A stretch of 13,579 nt of DNA from JBBQSV01 sp038213615. Lineage in GTDB: Bacteria > Patescibacteriota > Saccharimonadia > Saccharimonadales > OMJO01. The translations under genes and the position numbers were made by a program. Position 1 is the stretch's first letter. Each line of letters starts with the position of its first letter. Below are positions 5,674-12,534 of the stretch, piece by piece. The notes beneath the pieces were generated by a model, which saw only the letters and a list, made by a program, of their open reading frames with translations, was not told the origin of the DNA and did no database searches. Location of the stretch: positions 1 to 13,579 of the forward strand of contig JBBQSV010000021.1 in assembly GCA_038213615.1 (NCBI GenBank), in the 5' to 3' direction.

Positions 5674-6591
5674 ATGCCAGTTCCGCAACGGTTACCGATA
5701 GTTAACGGAGATGACGGCCAATGGGGTGACATCCTTGATCAGTACCTGAAAAAGGAGCACTACGATGATGGCACGGATAACGCTGTTAATGGTGGCCACA
5801 AAACCGTAACTGTCCGAGCTGGTACAGCTGCAGCCGGTACGGCACCGATCAAGCTAACTTCGGGCACCGTATTATCTAGCCCCGAGGCTGGGGCAGTAGA
5901 ATTCAACACTGATGGTCTGTACTTCACCATTACCACCGGGGCCGTACGCCGCACTATCGCCATGTACGACGACGGTAGCGGTGCAACAGGTGATACCTAC
6001 TACAGAAATTCGTCTGGCTTGTTTACGCGTTTGGGCGTGGGTAGCACCAGTGATGTTCTAACCGTATCTGGTGGGCTGCCTAGCTGGCAGGCATTACCAA
6101 CTGCCAGCACTGCAACCAGCGGTATTACCCAGCTGGCGACTTTTGGCGAGACAACCACAGGCACCAGTACTGTAAAAACCGTCACGCCATCGGGATTATC
6201 TCATTCCGATTTTGGCATGCGGGTTATGCAGATTCTAGTGAGCGACCCTAACGGCTCGGCCATATCCACCGGTAACGGCAAGGCCTACGTAGTAGTACCG
6301 GCCCAGTTTAACGGTTACAAGATTGTAACGGCCCACGCCTCTGTCACCACAGTATCTAGTTCTGGCAACCCAACCATCCAGATCTATAACGTTACAAATG
6401 CGGTAAACACCCTCAGTACCGCCATCAGCATCGACGCCAACGAAACTACTTCTTACACCGCCGCTACGCCACCAGTTGTTGATTCGTCTAACAATACCGT
6501 GGCCACTGGCGACAGCTTGCGCATAGACATCAGCACAGCCGGCACGGGTACTAAAGGACTGATTGTGATAATCGGCTTGCAGCTACCGTAA
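5674..6591 (+). CDS. Phage tail-fibre-like surface protein
   Basis: The product has 305 residues. The N-terminal motif RLPIVNGDDGQWGDILDQY (6-24) is, from memory, common at the start of fibre-like proteins in CPR genomes. Residues about 45-125 follow a tail-fibre pattern (APIKLTSG, EAGAVEFNTDGLYF, TGDTYYR, LGVGSTSDVLTVSGGLPSW). Residues 147-176 (ATSGITQLATFGE, VKTVTPSGL) match the tail-fibre segment that often precedes knob or tip domains. A beta-rich C-terminal domain (about 185-305, YVVVPAQFNG, IQIYNVTNAV, GLIVIIGLQLP) resembles phage tip domains. There is no signal peptide or membrane helix, so export would need an unknown route or assembly within a particle. ATG 5674 is preferred over TTG 5668 because AGGGG precedes it properly. 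Expected role: elongated, probably trimeric, receptor-binding fibre. Confidence 0.85.
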   Translation: MPVPQRLPIVNGDDGQWGDILDQYLKKEHYDDGTDNAVNGGHKTVTVRAGTAAAGTAPIKLTSGTVLSSPEAGAVEFNTDGLYFTITTGAVRRTIAMYDDGSGATGDTYYRNSSGLFTRLGVGSTSDVLTVSGGLPSWQALPTASTATSGITQLATFGETTTGTSTVKTVTPSGLSHSDFGMRVMQILVSDPNGSAISTGNGKAYVVVPAQFNGYKIVTAHASVTTVSSSGNPTIQIYNVTNAVNTLSTAISIDANETTSYTAATPPVVDSSNNTVATGDSLRIDISTAGTGTKGLIVIIGLQLP

Positions 6592-6593
6592 AA

Positions 6594-6623
6594 TTGACTT
6601 GAACAGGTAAAGAAAGGTAATAT
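6594..6623 (+). promoter_or_regulatory. Promoter with leaderless start for the second fibre gene
   Basis: TTGACT (6594-6599), an 18-base spacer and TAATAT (6618-6623) are followed seven bases later by ATG 6631. This places the predicted transcription start at the start codon itself. It begins two bases after the upstream stop codon. Confidence 0.7.
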
Positions 6624-6630
6624 TTAAACC

Positions 6631-7146
6631 ATGAGCAAACAACCAAAACGAACCCCCAACGACGGCATAAAAATCAAGGGTATGTTCCATTTGCAAATAG
6701 AAGAGAGTGGCAAAATTATTGGCGATTCTGGCTGGCGGACTAACCTAGTTACCAACCTAGGTTTCAACAACTATATCGTTAATCAATTAGGGACATCATT
6801 GACTGGATCCAAAATTAGTCATGCGGCACTCGGTACTGGTGCTGCGCCATCCGCATCTGACACTACGCTGTCTGGCGAGGTGTCAACCAACGGTTCCGGA
6901 TCAGTTGTTCGGGCGGCAGTAACCGCTGCCACTAGCTCTGGATCTAAGACCCTGCGAAACACAGCTACGTTCTCTAGTGCTAACAGCTTTATCACCGCTT
7001 CGGCCAATATTTCTAATATTGGCTTGTTTGGAGTTTCAGGTCCAACTACAGCTTCTGGCACACTGTTCGCTGGCAACACCTACGCATCCAGCGCGGTAGC
7101 CACCAACCAAAACGTCAATATTACCTACGACATCATCTTTGCTTAA
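6631..7146 (+). CDS. Phage structural protein-like (tail-associated)
   Basis: The 171-residue protein begins with a basic, polar start. IKIKGMFHLQIEESGKII (13-30) then WRTNLVTNLGFNNYIVNQL (35-53) follow the recurring phage pattern 'GxFxVxVxxxxGxV...NLVTxxGLN'. The next segment HAALGTGAAPSASDTTLSGE (64-83) has the 'GTGTTAPAxTDTxL' shape seen in the same phage proteins. The rest is Ser/Thr/Ala-rich with beta-strand alternation and ends VNITYDIIFA. No signal peptide, helix bundle or enzyme motif is present. It follows the first fibre protein by 39 bases with its own promoter. Its likely role is a decoration or baseplate/tail-associated subunit of the same structure. The assignment is by remembered pattern; the family has no agreed function. 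Confidence 0.8.
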   Translation: MSKQPKRTPNDGIKIKGMFHLQIEESGKIIGDSGWRTNLVTNLGFNNYIVNQLGTSLTGSKISHAALGTGAAPSASDTTLSGEVSTNGSGSVVRAAVTAATSSGSKTLRNTATFSSANSFITASANISNIGLFGVSGPTTASGTLFAGNTYASSAVATNQNVNITYDIIFA

Positions 7147-7150
7147 GGTT

Positions 7151-7176
7151 GACTAGCTGTCGTTAACAGGCTAGTC
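7151..7176 (+). other. Hairpin between fibre and methyltransferase genes
   Basis: GACTAGC (7151-7157) pairs with GCTAGTC (7170-7176), and TGT/ACA extends the stem inward with one bulged G at 7169 around loop CGTTA. No T-run follows, so it is not a standard terminator. It may act as an RNA 3'-end structure or an operator. It is flanked by TTGACT (7149-7154) and TACACT (7177-7182), whose 22-base spacing is too long for a normal promoter. Confidence 0.5.
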
Positions 7177-7203
7177 TACACTGAAGATGACAAGTGAGGA
7201 CGC

Positions 7204-7782
7204 GTGACTAAAAAAATAGATGATTTATTAAAGGCCAAGAGTGGTATCAAGCTAGATATCGGCTGCGGGGCGTCTAAACACCCAGGGTTTGTGGGCATCG
7301 ACATGCTGCCACTAGACGGCGTGGATATAGTTCATGATCTAGAAGCCACGCCGTGGCCCTTGCCAGATAACTGCGTGCTAACAGCCGTAGCCTCGCATAT
7401 TTTAGAACACATCAACCCCCACAAGGGCGTGTTCATTAGTGTTATGGACGAAATCTGGCGAGTGTTGAAGCCTGGCGGGCAACTAGCCTTTGTGGTGCCA
7501 TACGCTGGTTCACATGGTTTCTACCAAGACCCCACCCACTGCAACCCTATCAACGAAACTACCATGCTGTACTTTGACCCACTGGACCCATCTGGTCTGT
7601 ATACTTTTTATCGCCCCAAACCCTGGAAGATTGAGTTCCAAGCCATGAATCGCAACGGGTTACTAGAAGTTTTGATGAGCAAACGTGATTGGGATAAAAG
7701 CTATCTAGCCGTACAGGCGCCACCTACCGACCTAGCCCAAGAACACGCTGATTCCAAGGTCCAAAAAATGAGGTACCTGTAA
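7204..7782 (+). CDS. Class I SAM-dependent methyltransferase (phage-type)
   Basis: This 192-residue Rossmann methyltransferase has motif I LDIGCGASKH (17-26), the acidic ribose-binding end of strand 2 at GIDM (31-34), HDLEATPWPLPDN (44-56), SHILEHI (64-70) and RVLKPGGQLAFVVP (86-99). The segment HGFYQDPTHCNPINETT (104-120) is typical of small methyltransferases found beside glycosyltransferases in phage and glycan loci. The fold and cofactor are clear; the acceptor (sugar, protein or small molecule) is not. GTG 7204 is preceded by GAGG (7196-7199) at four bases, so it uses a Shine-Dalgarno sequence unlike several neighbours. Its TAA stop abuts ATG of the glycosyltransferase gene, indicating translational coupling and joint function. 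Confidence 0.9.
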   Translation: MTKKIDDLLKAKSGIKLDIGCGASKHPGFVGIDMLPLDGVDIVHDLEATPWPLPDNCVLTAVASHILEHINPHKGVFISVMDEIWRVLKPGGQLAFVVPYAGSHGFYQDPTHCNPINETTMLYFDPLDPSGLYTFYRPKPWKIEFQAMNRNGLLEVLMSKRDWDKSYLAVQAPPTDLAQEHADSKVQKMRYL

Positions 7783-8643
7783 ATGGCCAACAAAAAACCA
7801 GTTGTTAAACCTAAAAAAACTGTTTCAAAAAAGGTATCGTCAAAAAAAGTCGCGGCCTACACTAATCAGGTCGTAGATTCTGGCGTCAAACAGTTTACCA
7901 ATCGCATGCTGGTTGGCACACCCACCACCGGCGCCATACGCATGGAATGGGCGGCCGCCCGTTATGGACAAATCATCCCCAGCAACTGGTCCAAGGTAGA
8001 TATGATTCAGTACATGAGCGGCTTTATACCTTTGCGCTATTCGGTGGCTGATGCCCAGAATCTAATCGTTCAAGAAGCTGTTACCAAGGGCTATCAGTGG
8101 CTGCTATTCATAGAACACGACACCATCCCGCCAGCTGATGCCTTTGTACGTTTTAACGACTACATGCGCAGCGGCGACATACCGGTGATATCTGGCCTGT
8201 ACTTTACTCGGTCTGATCCGGCCGAGCCCATGGTTTATCGTGGCCGTGGCAATTCCTACTACGACAAATGGAAGCTGGGCGACAAAGTGTGGGTGGACGG
8301 CGTACCGACTGGCATGCTGCTGATTGACATGCGCCTGATGAAACTGGTCTACAACGACAGCCCAGAGTATTTGGCTGGAGGGCTAAAAGTACGCCGAGTT
8401 TTTGAAACACCCAGCAAAACCTGGTTTAATGCCGAAACTGGCGCTCAGGAAATGTTGATCGGGACCTCTGATTTGGATTGGTGCAAACGCGTTATCGAAA
8501 AAGGCTACCTAAAAAAGCACTGGCCCGAACTAGCCAAAAAGCGCTACCCCTACTTGATAGACACCAACATCTATTGCAGGCACATTGACCCAGATGGCAC
8601 ACAATTCCCCATAAATTTCCCACCGCAGTTCTTGCCTGAGTAG
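7783..8643 (+). CDS. GT-A fold glycosyltransferase, phage-like, with Lys-rich N-terminus
   Basis: The 286-residue protein starts with about 24 residues rich in Lys/Val (KKPVVKPKKTVSKKVSSKK), likely flexible and nucleic-acid or membrane-surface binding. The catalytic region has LIVQEAVTKGYQWLLFIEHDTIPP (94-117 overall), where E111-H112-D113 takes the place of the metal-binding DxD of GT-A enzymes. GLYFTRSD (138-145) and VPTGMLLIDM (174-183) follow, then TSDLDWCKRV (228-237), the probable acceptor-side acidic motif, and CRHID (265-269) with a late His typical of a metal ligand. No membrane helix is seen. The start directly follows the methyltransferase stop. Donor and acceptor sugars cannot be inferred. 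Glycosylation of the Ser/Thr-rich fibre proteins in the same run is an attractive but unproven role. Confidence 0.85.
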   Translation: MANKKPVVKPKKTVSKKVSSKKVAAYTNQVVDSGVKQFTNRMLVGTPTTGAIRMEWAAARYGQIIPSNWSKVDMIQYMSGFIPLRYSVADAQNLIVQEAVTKGYQWLLFIEHDTIPPADAFVRFNDYMRSGDIPVISGLYFTRSDPAEPMVYRGRGNSYYDKWKLGDKVWVDGVPTGMLLIDMRLMKLVYNDSPEYLAGGLKVRRVFETPSKTWFNAETGAQEMLIGTSDLDWCKRVIEKGYLKKHWPELAKKRYPYLIDTNIYCRHIDPDGTQFPINFPPQFLPE

Positions 8644-8660
8644 CCATAAACGATTATATT
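8632..8660 (+). promoter_or_regulatory. Promoter with leaderless start for the 71-residue protein
   Basis: TTGCCT (8632-8637), a 17-base spacer and TATATT (8655-8660) are followed six bases later by ATG 8667. The -35 box lies inside the last codons of the glycosyltransferase gene. Confidence 0.6.
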
Positions 8661-8666
8661 TAAGAC

Positions 8667-8882
8667 ATGACGTTAGAGATTAGCGTGGGGGAAAGCATCA
8701 CCGTACTGGATCGCATTGGCGAGGCAGTATTAACGCTAATCAAAAAAATCATCCAGCTTTTTACCGAACCTGATGAGCCCGTAACCGAGCCAGAGGCTAA
8801 CAATGACGACAACAAAAGCCCGCCAACTCTGGGTGTAAACGTCAGTGAAGACGTAGGTACAGGGGAAGCTATCGGCGGTTAA
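8667..8882 (+). CDS. Small acidic protein sharing a repeat motif with the large fibre protein
   Basis: The 71-residue protein begins LEISVGESITVLD (3-15), which closely matches the repeats near the C-terminus of the 556-residue protein (for example ITVAESITVTD). A possible amphipathic helix follows (IGEAVLTLIKKIIQLF, 17-32), then an acidic Pro/Glu/Asn/Asp segment, and it ends with a second related stretch, GVNVSEDVGTGEAIGG. There is no signal peptide or known domain. It may be a short partner that docks to the repeat region of the large protein, or a remnant of such a repeat protein. Its last codons form the left arm of a terminator. The promoter-proximal start and clear terminator make it a compact single-gene unit. 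Function unknown. Confidence 0.7.
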   Translation: MTLEISVGESITVLDRIGEAVLTLIKKIIQLFTEPDEPVTEPEANNDDNKSPPTLGVNVSEDVGTGEAIGG

Positions 8883-8897
8883 AACCGATAGCTTTTT
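8866..8897 (+). terminator. Intrinsic terminator overlapping the end of the 71-residue gene
   Basis: AAGCTATCGG (8866-8875) pairs with CCGATAGCTT (8885-8894) across a nine-base loop holding the TAA stop, followed by T to 8897. The next gene starts only eight bases later, at 8905, so it either depends on leak-through or on a promoter hidden in the terminator's T/A-rich tail. Confidence 0.85.
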
Positions 8898-8904
8898 AAT
8901 TACT

Positions 8905-10854
8905 ATGGACTCAACCGGCAACAACACCTTTACTTGCACTACAGGAAATCACGAAATACCGTTCCAGACGATTGTGGGTGACGAAAAGCAAGACGAATTC
9001 CACCCCAGAGTCAAATTCAAGGCCTGGGATAACGAAGCCAACTTTAGTATTGGCCTAAAACATCAGGGTGGTACTCATAGTTGCGAGAACGGCAACGTAA
9101 CTTATACGGCCGATGATAATCTAACTGCTAATTTTTATGGGTTGAGCGCAGACAAAAAAGATTTCGATACTTCTGCCATCCGCTACATACCTAATAAGTC
9201 TTTAACCCCCTGGCAAATTGGTGCCCGCTACGAACTAAGCCGTAACATTCACCAACCAATGCAGACCATTGATGTGCATACTGTGGACCGCGCCAGCATG
9301 ATGTACTACGGCGGCTATCACCGTGATGTGTACATCGATCCAGCAAAAATGGATCTGGCGGAGTGTCGCTTGGCCGTACACGGCCCAACCAATAACCCAA
9401 TGTATATGGACGCCGGGCTACCACTTATTGATCTGCAGTATGACGAAAGCCGTGACGACCTAGATAAAATTCACAAATCTATGGTCCAAGCAGTTAAAGA
9501 CATTGTTGCTAAATATGGTGTTGATGTAATAGATAAGGGTACTAAACTTTACTTTGCCGATAAGTCTAGAGACGTCAAATTTTTCTCCACGGCATTCATC
9601 GATGGCCATTATTACTTCTATGTAAACTTGGGTTGTGACTATAACAAGGCCTACGACTATTACCGAGAAAATGTAGCAAAAGATATTCGCGATGAATATG
9701 CCTATGGCCTCAGGGCGGTGAATGCCAACATTCCTGAATCGTTGGTTGATGACATCATTAAACGCTACAGCGAACTTTATGGCTTGCCACTGGAGATGAC
9801 AGGCTATGCCACAAACGAGCAATCACTCTTAGAAAACTTAGATCCAATCCACCACAAACTCCCGTGGATAAATGTGGCCCAGCGTACAGATGTTTACAGT
9901 ATCAAAAAAGATGAGCAGCCAACAGATGGTTTTGAGTTTTCTATGACTCTGGCCGCCAAGCCAGAATCTAACATAATCGAGTTAAGTATCCAGACCAAGG
10001 GACTGGTATTTTATAAACAGGATGAGCTCAAGCAAGCGGAGTCCCTAAGTTCTAGTCGACCAGCCAACGTAATCGGTTCATACGCCGTTTACCATGAATC
10101 AAAAAAACACAATGAGTATAAGACTGGTAAGGCCTTTCATATGTATAGACCATGGGCACAGGACGCTACCGGACAGCGAGTGTGGTGTGATCTAGATATC
10201 AGGACAGATAGCCTAGGCAATGCTTTGGGCGAAGAAGTAACTATTACAGTACCCCAAAGTTTCTTGGATACTGCCCAGTACCCAGTGCTGATTGACCCTA
10301 CATTTGGCTACACATCAGCGGGTGCCAGCGCTCTTAACTTAGCCAACTCAACCACCGATATATTCGCGGTTTTATCATCGCAAAATATCCCTGGGTCTGG
10401 CACTGTCAGTTCCATTTCGGCCTATATATCCATAACTCATTTTTCATCTACATCCCATAACGCTAAGGCGGCTATATATGACGCCAGTAATAATCTACTA
10501 ATAACATCCGCCGAAAATAGTTGGACCGGTAATCTAGGCGCTTCCTGGCAAACTTTTACAGCTAGCGGTAGTGTAACTAACAGCAACTACCAGCTAGCAA
10601 TTGCAGGTATCAACATAGGACCCTCGGTCGCCTACGATGTAATTAAATTATATTGCGACTCTGTAGCTTCGGCCGGACAAAACAAAACTGCTGCCTATAG
10701 CTCTTTCCCGCCTAGTGCATTAACGGCCATGTCGATAGATAATAACTCTTACTCGATCTACACAACCCTTTCGAGCTATACGCCCACAAATACAGCTATT
10801 GATTTAGAACAAGACGTCAGTAATAGCCAAGGTGTAAAGATCTGGGGCGGCTAG
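8905..10854 (+). CDS. Large phage-structural-family protein with an inserted ligase-like region
   Basis: The product has 649 residues. Residues 1-80 (FTCTTGNHEIPFQTIV, FHPRVKFKAWDNEANFSI) and 340-470 match, from memory, the two halves of a phage-encoded structural family. The second half carries FEFSMTLAAKPESNIIEL, ANVIGSYAVYHESKK, YKTGKAFHMYRP, TVPQSFLDTAQYPV and IDPTFGYTSAG. Between them lies an extra segment of about 250 residues whose outline recalls the LipB/LplA/biotin-ligase fold: VDRASMMYYGG (127-137), DVKFFSTAF (223-231), YYFYVNLGCDY (236-246), and an IKRYSELYG helix near the end. Residues 470-649 form a beta-rich domain like a lectin or jelly-roll tip. ATG 8905 has no Shine-Dalgarno sequence. 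The gene is in the same frame as the next one, separated by TAG and two codons. Likely an extracellular fibre or tip protein; any enzymatic role is speculative. Confidence 0.85.
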   Translation: MDSTGNNTFTCTTGNHEIPFQTIVGDEKQDEFHPRVKFKAWDNEANFSIGLKHQGGTHSCENGNVTYTADDNLTANFYGLSADKKDFDTSAIRYIPNKSLTPWQIGARYELSRNIHQPMQTIDVHTVDRASMMYYGGYHRDVYIDPAKMDLAECRLAVHGPTNNPMYMDAGLPLIDLQYDESRDDLDKIHKSMVQAVKDIVAKYGVDVIDKGTKLYFADKSRDVKFFSTAFIDGHYYFYVNLGCDYNKAYDYYRENVAKDIRDEYAYGLRAVNANIPESLVDDIIKRYSELYGLPLEMTGYATNEQSLLENLDPIHHKLPWINVAQRTDVYSIKKDEQPTDGFEFSMTLAAKPESNIIELSIQTKGLVFYKQDELKQAESLSSSRPANVIGSYAVYHESKKHNEYKTGKAFHMYRPWAQDATGQRVWCDLDIRTDSLGNALGEEVTITVPQSFLDTAQYPVLIDPTFGYTSAGASALNLANSTTDIFAVLSSQNIPGSGTVSSISAYISITHFSSTSHNAKAAIYDASNNLLITSAENSWTGNLGASWQTFTASGSVTNSNYQLAIAGINIGPSVAYDVIKLYCDSVASAGQNKTAAYSSFPPSALTAMSIDNNSYSIYTTLSSYTPTNTAIDLEQDVSNSQGVKIWGG

Positions 10855-10860
10855 GGTAGT

Positions 10861-12531
10861 ATGCACTCAGATATTAGCTCTTCTGGTGGAGCTACAACCA
10901 CTTCAGCCAATCGCTTTTACGCCATCCAAAGCAATGGGCAGACAGCAGTTACAGCAGTTACAGGTGTGGCTGGCCAAAACGTCATGCCATATGCCGGCGT
11001 ACTTTCGAATCTGTACGTCAAATACGACACAACTGCAGGCGGGGGCTTTTCTAGAACTTTTGCGGTGTATATCAATGGTGTCCAACAATCACTAGCTGTG
11101 ACTATAGCTGACGGAGCAACTAGCGGTAGCAACACCAGCAACACTGCAACTTTTGCTGTGGGTGACTCAGTCTCTATTATAACCAACGCCACTGGTACAA
11201 CGGCTAATACAGGCAACATCCGTTGGACGCTTAAATCGACATCCGGCACAGCCGCCGCCCCTATACCAAACAAAACGTCAGTATTATCGACCTCATCCGC
11301 TAACATGTCTGGGTCGGTGCCGACTTATCTGGGTTTACAGGGTGTTAATTCTGATACTACAAGTTCACAAAACGTCGGTGGAGTAATGCCGGCTTCTGGA
11401 ACTTTCAAAAATGCCTATGCGATATTGTCCGCCTCTCCGGGCGCCAGCCCTAGGAGCTACACTTTAACTCTAGTAAAAAACGACGTAGATACCGGCATAG
11501 TAGTCACAGTTGGTTCTGGGGTCACGACCGGTAACGACACCACTCACACCGCCTCCGTAACCGCCGGAGACACATTTTATTGGCGGAGCAACCCATCGGC
11601 CACAGCACCTACTGCACGTGCTGTATACATATCAATGGAGTTCACCACGGCAGTTAATGGTGAGAGTGTTCAAATGTACGGATCCAACGTTGCTCCATCA
11701 GCCACGGCTCCACGATTTCAAAACGTCAGTGGATCAAGTTCAACGTTTTCGGCTACTGAAAGCTCTCAAGAATCACTAACACAGGCTGCGACCTGGAGGA
11801 ATTTTTATCAAGTATTTGGCTCAGCACCCGGCGCTGGGGCCTATATATGGAGTTGGTTTGTTTTGAATGGGAGCTATGGCAACCCAACCGTTATAATAGC
11901 TGACTCTGCGACTAATGGTAGTAACACGGTTGATCAAACTAACTCAAATGCCGGCGACACCGTATCGTGGGTGACACTGCCAACAAACCCACCCCAGCCG
12001 GCCCTGCCAACGTCGATCCAAACTGGCTTTGTCACATATATGACACCGAGCGCTCTGGCGGTGGGTGTCTCAGAATCGGTGACTGTCAGCGAATTCGAGC
12101 GTGGCAACCCAGCCGGCCCTGGTACCGCCCTGGCTATCAACAAGTTTGAAAGCATCGCCGTTTCCGAATCAAAGATTGTTAGCGCACAATCGCCGACAAC
12201 CGCAACGATAAATACCTCAAGTAGCGTTACCGTAACTGAGGACGTGACTATTGATACCGGCGATAAACTTTATATCACCGTTGCCGAGTCCATAACAGTC
12301 ACGGATCTGCCAAACTACTACTCCGACTTAATTATTGTCTACGAGCGTGTCCTTGTATCGTTAGCAAACAATGTGCGGGTTAGTGACAACGTGGCCCTCA
12401 GCGAATTAATCGTCATGCTGATGGCCAACTTGGTCACGGCCGTTAGCGACAACGTCACCGTTACCGACATGGTAATAAGTATCGGCGCTACTGCTCTGAG
12501 CCAGTTCATCCAGCAAGTTATAATTATGTAA
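10861..12531 (+). CDS. Repetitive Ser/Thr-rich fibre protein (three modules plus VSESVTVTD-type repeats)
   Basis: The 556-residue protein has no signal peptide and no clear membrane helix, although its last 50 residues are hydrophobic. Three divergent modules of about 110 residues cover about 18-127, 154-262 and 283-394, each ending in a shared pattern: ADGATSGSN...GDSVS, GSGVTTGND...GDTFY, ADSATNGSN...GDTVS. These read as beta-sandwich domains. From 401 on there are six degenerate 10-12-residue repeats around V-S-E/D-S/N-V-T-V-T/S-D/E. Nearly all residues are small and polar, with many possible O-glycosylation sites, which fits the glycosyltransferase in the same run. ATG 10861 follows the upstream TAG by six bases, with TAGGG as a poor ribosome binding site, so coupling or readthrough from the previous gene is plausible. 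Likely the shaft or a tip of a surface fibre; no named family. Confidence 0.85.
   Translation: MHSDISSSGGATTTSANRFYAIQSNGQTAVTAVTGVAGQNVMPYAGVLSNLYVKYDTTAGGGFSRTFAVYINGVQQSLAVTIADGATSGSNTSNTATFAVGDSVSIITNATGTTANTGNIRWTLKSTSGTAAAPIPNKTSVLSTSSANMSGSVPTYLGLQGVNSDTTSSQNVGGVMPASGTFKNAYAILSASPGASPRSYTLTLVKNDVDTGIVVTVGSGVTTGNDTTHTASVTAGDTFYWRSNPSATAPTARAVYISMEFTTAVNGESVQMYGSNVAPSATAPRFQNVSGSSSTFSATESSQESLTQAATWRNFYQVFGSAPGAGAYIWSWFVLNGSYGNPTVIIADSATNGSNTVDQTNSNAGDTVSWVTLPTNPPQPALPTSIQTGFVTYMTPSALAVGVSESVTVSEFERGNPAGPGTALAINKFESIAVSESKIVSAQSPTTATINTSSSVTVTEDVTIDTGDKLYITVAESITVTDLPNYYSDLIIVYERVLVSLANNVRVSDNVALSELIVMLMANLVTAVSDNVTVTDMVISIGATALSQFIQQVIIM
10912..12042 (+). repeat. Three tandem divergent protein modules
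   Basis: Modules lie at about 10912-11241, 11320-11646 and 11707-12042, spaced about 132 residues between the recurring GD(S/T)(V/F)(S/Y) anchors at residues 101, 236 and 365. They are conserved in pattern, not in DNA, so the duplication is old. Confidence 0.65.
12061..12474 (+). repeat. Six degenerate VSESVTVTD-type repeats
   Basis: Copies at residues 401-412 (VGVSESVTVSEF), 431-441, 451-462 (NTSSSVTVTEDV), 472-483 (ITVAESITVTDL), 505-516 (VRVSDNVALSEL) and 526-538 (TAVSDNVTVTDMV). A seventh, related copy opens the separate 71-residue protein at 8667. Confidence 0.7.
12519..12524 (+). promoter_or_regulatory. -10 box of the Ig-like exported protein gene
   Basis: TATAAT at 12519-12524 lies within the last codons of the fibre gene and ten bases before ATG 12535, predicting a leader of about three bases. 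No good -35 is seen. Confidence 0.5.
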
Positions 12532-12534
12532 CCT

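Noticed and set aside
7149..7182. TTGACT and TACACT as a promoter for the methyltransferase
   Set aside because: The spacer is 22 bases, too long for a housekeeping promoter, and is occupied by a hairpin.
9460..9822. 120-residue minus-strand open frame
   Set aside because: It lies entirely inside the 649-residue gene, with no promoter or ribosome site and no recognisable domain.
10917..11306. 129-residue minus-strand open frame
   Set aside because: An antisense shadow caused by the low-complexity Ser/Thr/Ala codons of the fibre gene.
5674..12531. Complete prophage
   Set aside because: Only fibre-like and accessory genes are seen; there is no terminase, portal, capsid, tube, integrase, lysis gene or attachment repeat in the window.
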